A stretch of 64,000 nucleotides of DNA, from NCBI GenBank assembly GCA_013398175.1, contig VZRZ01001998.1:1672811-1736810 (forward strand), given 5' to 3'. The stretch is from Climacteris rufus. Lineage: Eukaryota; Chordata; Aves; Passeriformes; Climacteridae. Under the pieces are notes generated by a model. That model was not told the origin of the DNA. It ran no database searches and worked only from the letters and a program-made list of their open reading frames with translations. Below, in pieces: positions 61,444 through 64,000 of the stretch. The stretch's first letter is position 1. Every line of letters starts with the position of its first letter. Made by a program: the position numbers and the translations under genes.

Positions 61444-64000
61444 GAACCAAATTTCCAGAGCAGGAGGTGATGTTTAATACAGAGAAGTCAGTAAGTTCTT
61501 TTTGTCAGAGAGGAAAGGAATGGTTTTGCCTTGATCTATTTCAGAGATGATCAAAGAACAGATTAAAAGGCCTGAAAGCTCTGTTCAGCCATCCTGCATC
61601 TGTGTGCTGTATAACAATGCTGCTGTGCTTCCCTCCTGCCCCTCTGGCATAGGTGGAGGGGTACCTTAACTTAAACCAGCTCTTTTCCCTTGTGATGTTT
61701 CCCTACATTCACATGTTTTCATAACTCCATGCCTAAAAGCTAATTGAATTTATGTGGTAGCAAGTGGGTTTATGCTAGAGGTTAAAGAGGTGTTGAATAA
61801 TAGGTGCAGAACTTCCATCAAATGCAAGGGCTGCTTTCCTGACAGGGTGAAGCTCTGCTCCACACAGGCACTGGGAGAGAATGAAGGAGGCCAAGGAATA
61901 GGGAGGGTTCTCAGTGGAACAAAACAGATGCAGTTTTACTACACAGATTTTCCTGTAGTCAAACAAAAGCAGTTCAAGTCTTATGCAACAAGTATTTTAC
62001 TGTTTGGAGACTATTTAAAAAATACTTTGAAATCTGCATTATAAGGAATAACGCTTAGTGGAGGGGGTCCACAGCAGTCATACTTTTAAGTTGTGTAAGA
62101 ATGAGGCAACTGAGCAGCTATTCTATCTGCAAGAAATGCACCTTTCATTCAGTTCCTCTGTTCTTTGGTTGAATTACTGGTTTATTGGCCTCTTAAAATG
62201 CTGGGCCCTGACTAAAATTGCTAGAAGATGATTTTTCATTACTATTTTGTATAATAAATTGTCTGTTATAAACTAGCTTTTTATACCACCAGCCATTGTG
62301 ATGATTGCTTCTCTGGAGTTTGATGTATGAGGCATGAGGCTATATTTCTAAAATCTATTTTAATCAAAGAGAATGAAAATTTTATTATTGTTAAATGCAA
62401 TTTTTACTAACTTACAGAAATAGTACTAATTATTAAGGAGTTAGGTCAGGTCTTTCCACTTAGTAAAAGTGCCAATATATCTTTGTGATGTGAGAGCTGA
62501 TAATTGTCTTTTCTTTATTACATTTATCCAGATGCATTTATCATTTCATCAAAACATCTCTTTTTAAAAACAATTTAAAAAAAGGAATGTCATAGACACT
62601 AATTCAGATACATCGTAACTAGAGAAAAAAATCAAAACTAATGACATCTACAACTTTTTCTTAAGTTCAACACTCTTTCCCTTTGCATTCATTGTTCAGT
62701 GGGTCAGAAAAGTTTTTCTCCCAAACAGGTGGTGATTGTTTTCACTCTTGGTGAAGAAATTTCTCCAAAAGAAGTCTATAAAGGTTTTAAGGAGACCAAA
62801 GCTCACCAAAGGTCAAGGATATTCATTGGTGAAAAATGACATTTCTGCAGAAGAGAAGTACAGGCAAACCAATATGTTTGACTTGACCACTACTGTGATA
62901 ATTTGGTGCTGAATAACAAGCTTTAATTTTTTTTTTTTTTTTGCCTGAATGGAGCTATTTATGGATGGCATAGTTAGAACGAAGCTAACCAAAATATGTT
63001 ACATTAACAGGTTTTTCTTTCCTCTTTTTAGCTTTGCTAAAGGAGCCAAATCTTTCTAATTCAGTTTGGGCTAACTATTTTGGTTTGAAAAACCCTGACT
63101 TTGGTTCACTGGGATTGTGGTCTAACCACTAAGCTCAGCTTGGAGACAGTCCAATTTTAAAGAATAATGAGTTAATTACATGTAGTTCTGCCTCAAATTA
63201 TTACTTTAAAACAATATTTCTCAGTATGTCTATCTTCCCTGAAATTCTTTTTCCTTTCTACACAGGAGCAGAAAAGGCGAAAGTGACTGAGGTCTAATAT
63301 CTCACCTGATCTCTTAATGAAAAATGGATATGGTCAAAGTTACACCTCTCCTGTTAAAAGTATGACAAAAGCTTTTGACAGGAACAGGCAAGTTAGGGAG
63401 CAGGCAGACCCAGGGGAGAGGTACGAGTTGCTGGGGCCCTGGTGACATGTGCACTTGTAAGAAATGTTATGGAGAATGTTCTCTTGTTACCTGTAAGAAA
63501 TAGAGCTTGCACTGCATTTTCAGGTCACAGCTCAGAAACCTGCAACCACCTCAGAGAACCAGGAAAGATCTTAGAAGGAAAAGAGAATTTGATGAAGGAT
63601 GTTGGAATGACAATCCAATCCTGTGTATTATATCCAAGGCAGCGAGGGAATGAATGCGGTGTCATATGTAATTCAGAGTAATAGTCAACATTACAGCAGG
63701 GGAATGATAAATTGGAGCTGCAGAGTATGGAGCAAGGAACAGTAGCCAACACTGAACATTGTGAAGGGATCAAAAGTGGTATGAGATAATTACCTGAACA
63801 ATTTTCCAGTGAATAGAATGAACTGTTCTGCTTCTTGGGAAGTCAGATAATTTAAAGAACACCCATGAGAAAAACTCTAGTAACAACAGACTGACACTTA
63901 GACTTTTTTTGTTATTTGAACAATATTAGGCTGAACTAGCACCTCATCATTTTACTGAGCAGTGGCCTATTGTAAGTCACAGATTACAGCTCAGAGAAGA
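61444..64000. other. 2.6 kb of non-coding sequence, no gene seen
   Basis: AT-rich sequence with T16 at 62927-62942. Frames of 96 codons (61754-62044) and 79-82 codons on opposite strands (63442-63773) carry no motif. The frame and any gene could only be judged with sequence beyond the window edge. Confidence 0.5.

Noticed and set aside
1..64000. tRNA, snRNA, CRISPR or retroviral gene content
   Set aside because: Looked for B-box-like GGTTCAAATCC words, direct-repeat arrays with spacers and retroviral protein motifs; none was found convincingly.

Overview
The window looks like bird nuclear DNA, and every part I can read is non-coding. The main support is a set of fragments of CR1, the dominant avian non-LTR retrotransposon. 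Several keep its recognisable 3' end (a block like AAGGTCC(T)TTCCA, then ATTCTATGA or ATTCTGTGA), for example at 8493-8575 and 25930-26516. AT-rich sequence, low repeat density, no Alu-like SINEs or L1s, and many A/C-rich (AAAC/AACC) low-complexity tracts also fit a bird. A songbird is plausible, but I cannot fix the species. Crocodilians and turtles also carry CR1 and are a less likely alternative.

No protein-coding gene can be supported. The longest open frames are about 125, 117 and 113 codons, which is ordinary for 64 kb of AT-rich DNA read in six frames. None shows a domain I recognise, and many are open on both strands or lie antisense to a repeat. I saw no tRNA, rRNA or snRNA, no CRISPR array and no bacterial-style operon. 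The window is best described as an intergenic gene desert or part of a very large intron.

Layout. 1-8.4 kb: unique AT-rich sequence with one striking element, a perfect 17-bp inverted repeat holding two octamer (POU-type) motifs at 1153-1193. 8.4-25 kb: one CR1 tail, one older CR1 piece, A/C-rich tracts and a TAAT/octamer-rich stretch at 23.9-24.3 kb that resembles a conserved enhancer. 25-36 kb: the richest part, with a CR1 carrying an internal deletion, a GC-rich patch, several CR1 3'-end fragments, a duplicated 105-bp block around a single N (probable assembly error), and two adjacent enhancer-like stretches at 33.88-34.79 kb. 36-52 kb: mostly unique sequence with microsatellites, a 24-bp minisatellite and an uninterrupted run of 52 T. 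52-64 kb: more CR1 remnants, a small CpG-rich patch near 56.2 kb and further enhancer-like AT-rich stretches.

I found no new multi-gene system. The leads most worth following are the octamer palindrome, the possible conserved non-coding elements and the probable false duplication at the N. Enhancer-like calls rest only on base composition and motif appearance, since no cross-species alignment was possible.
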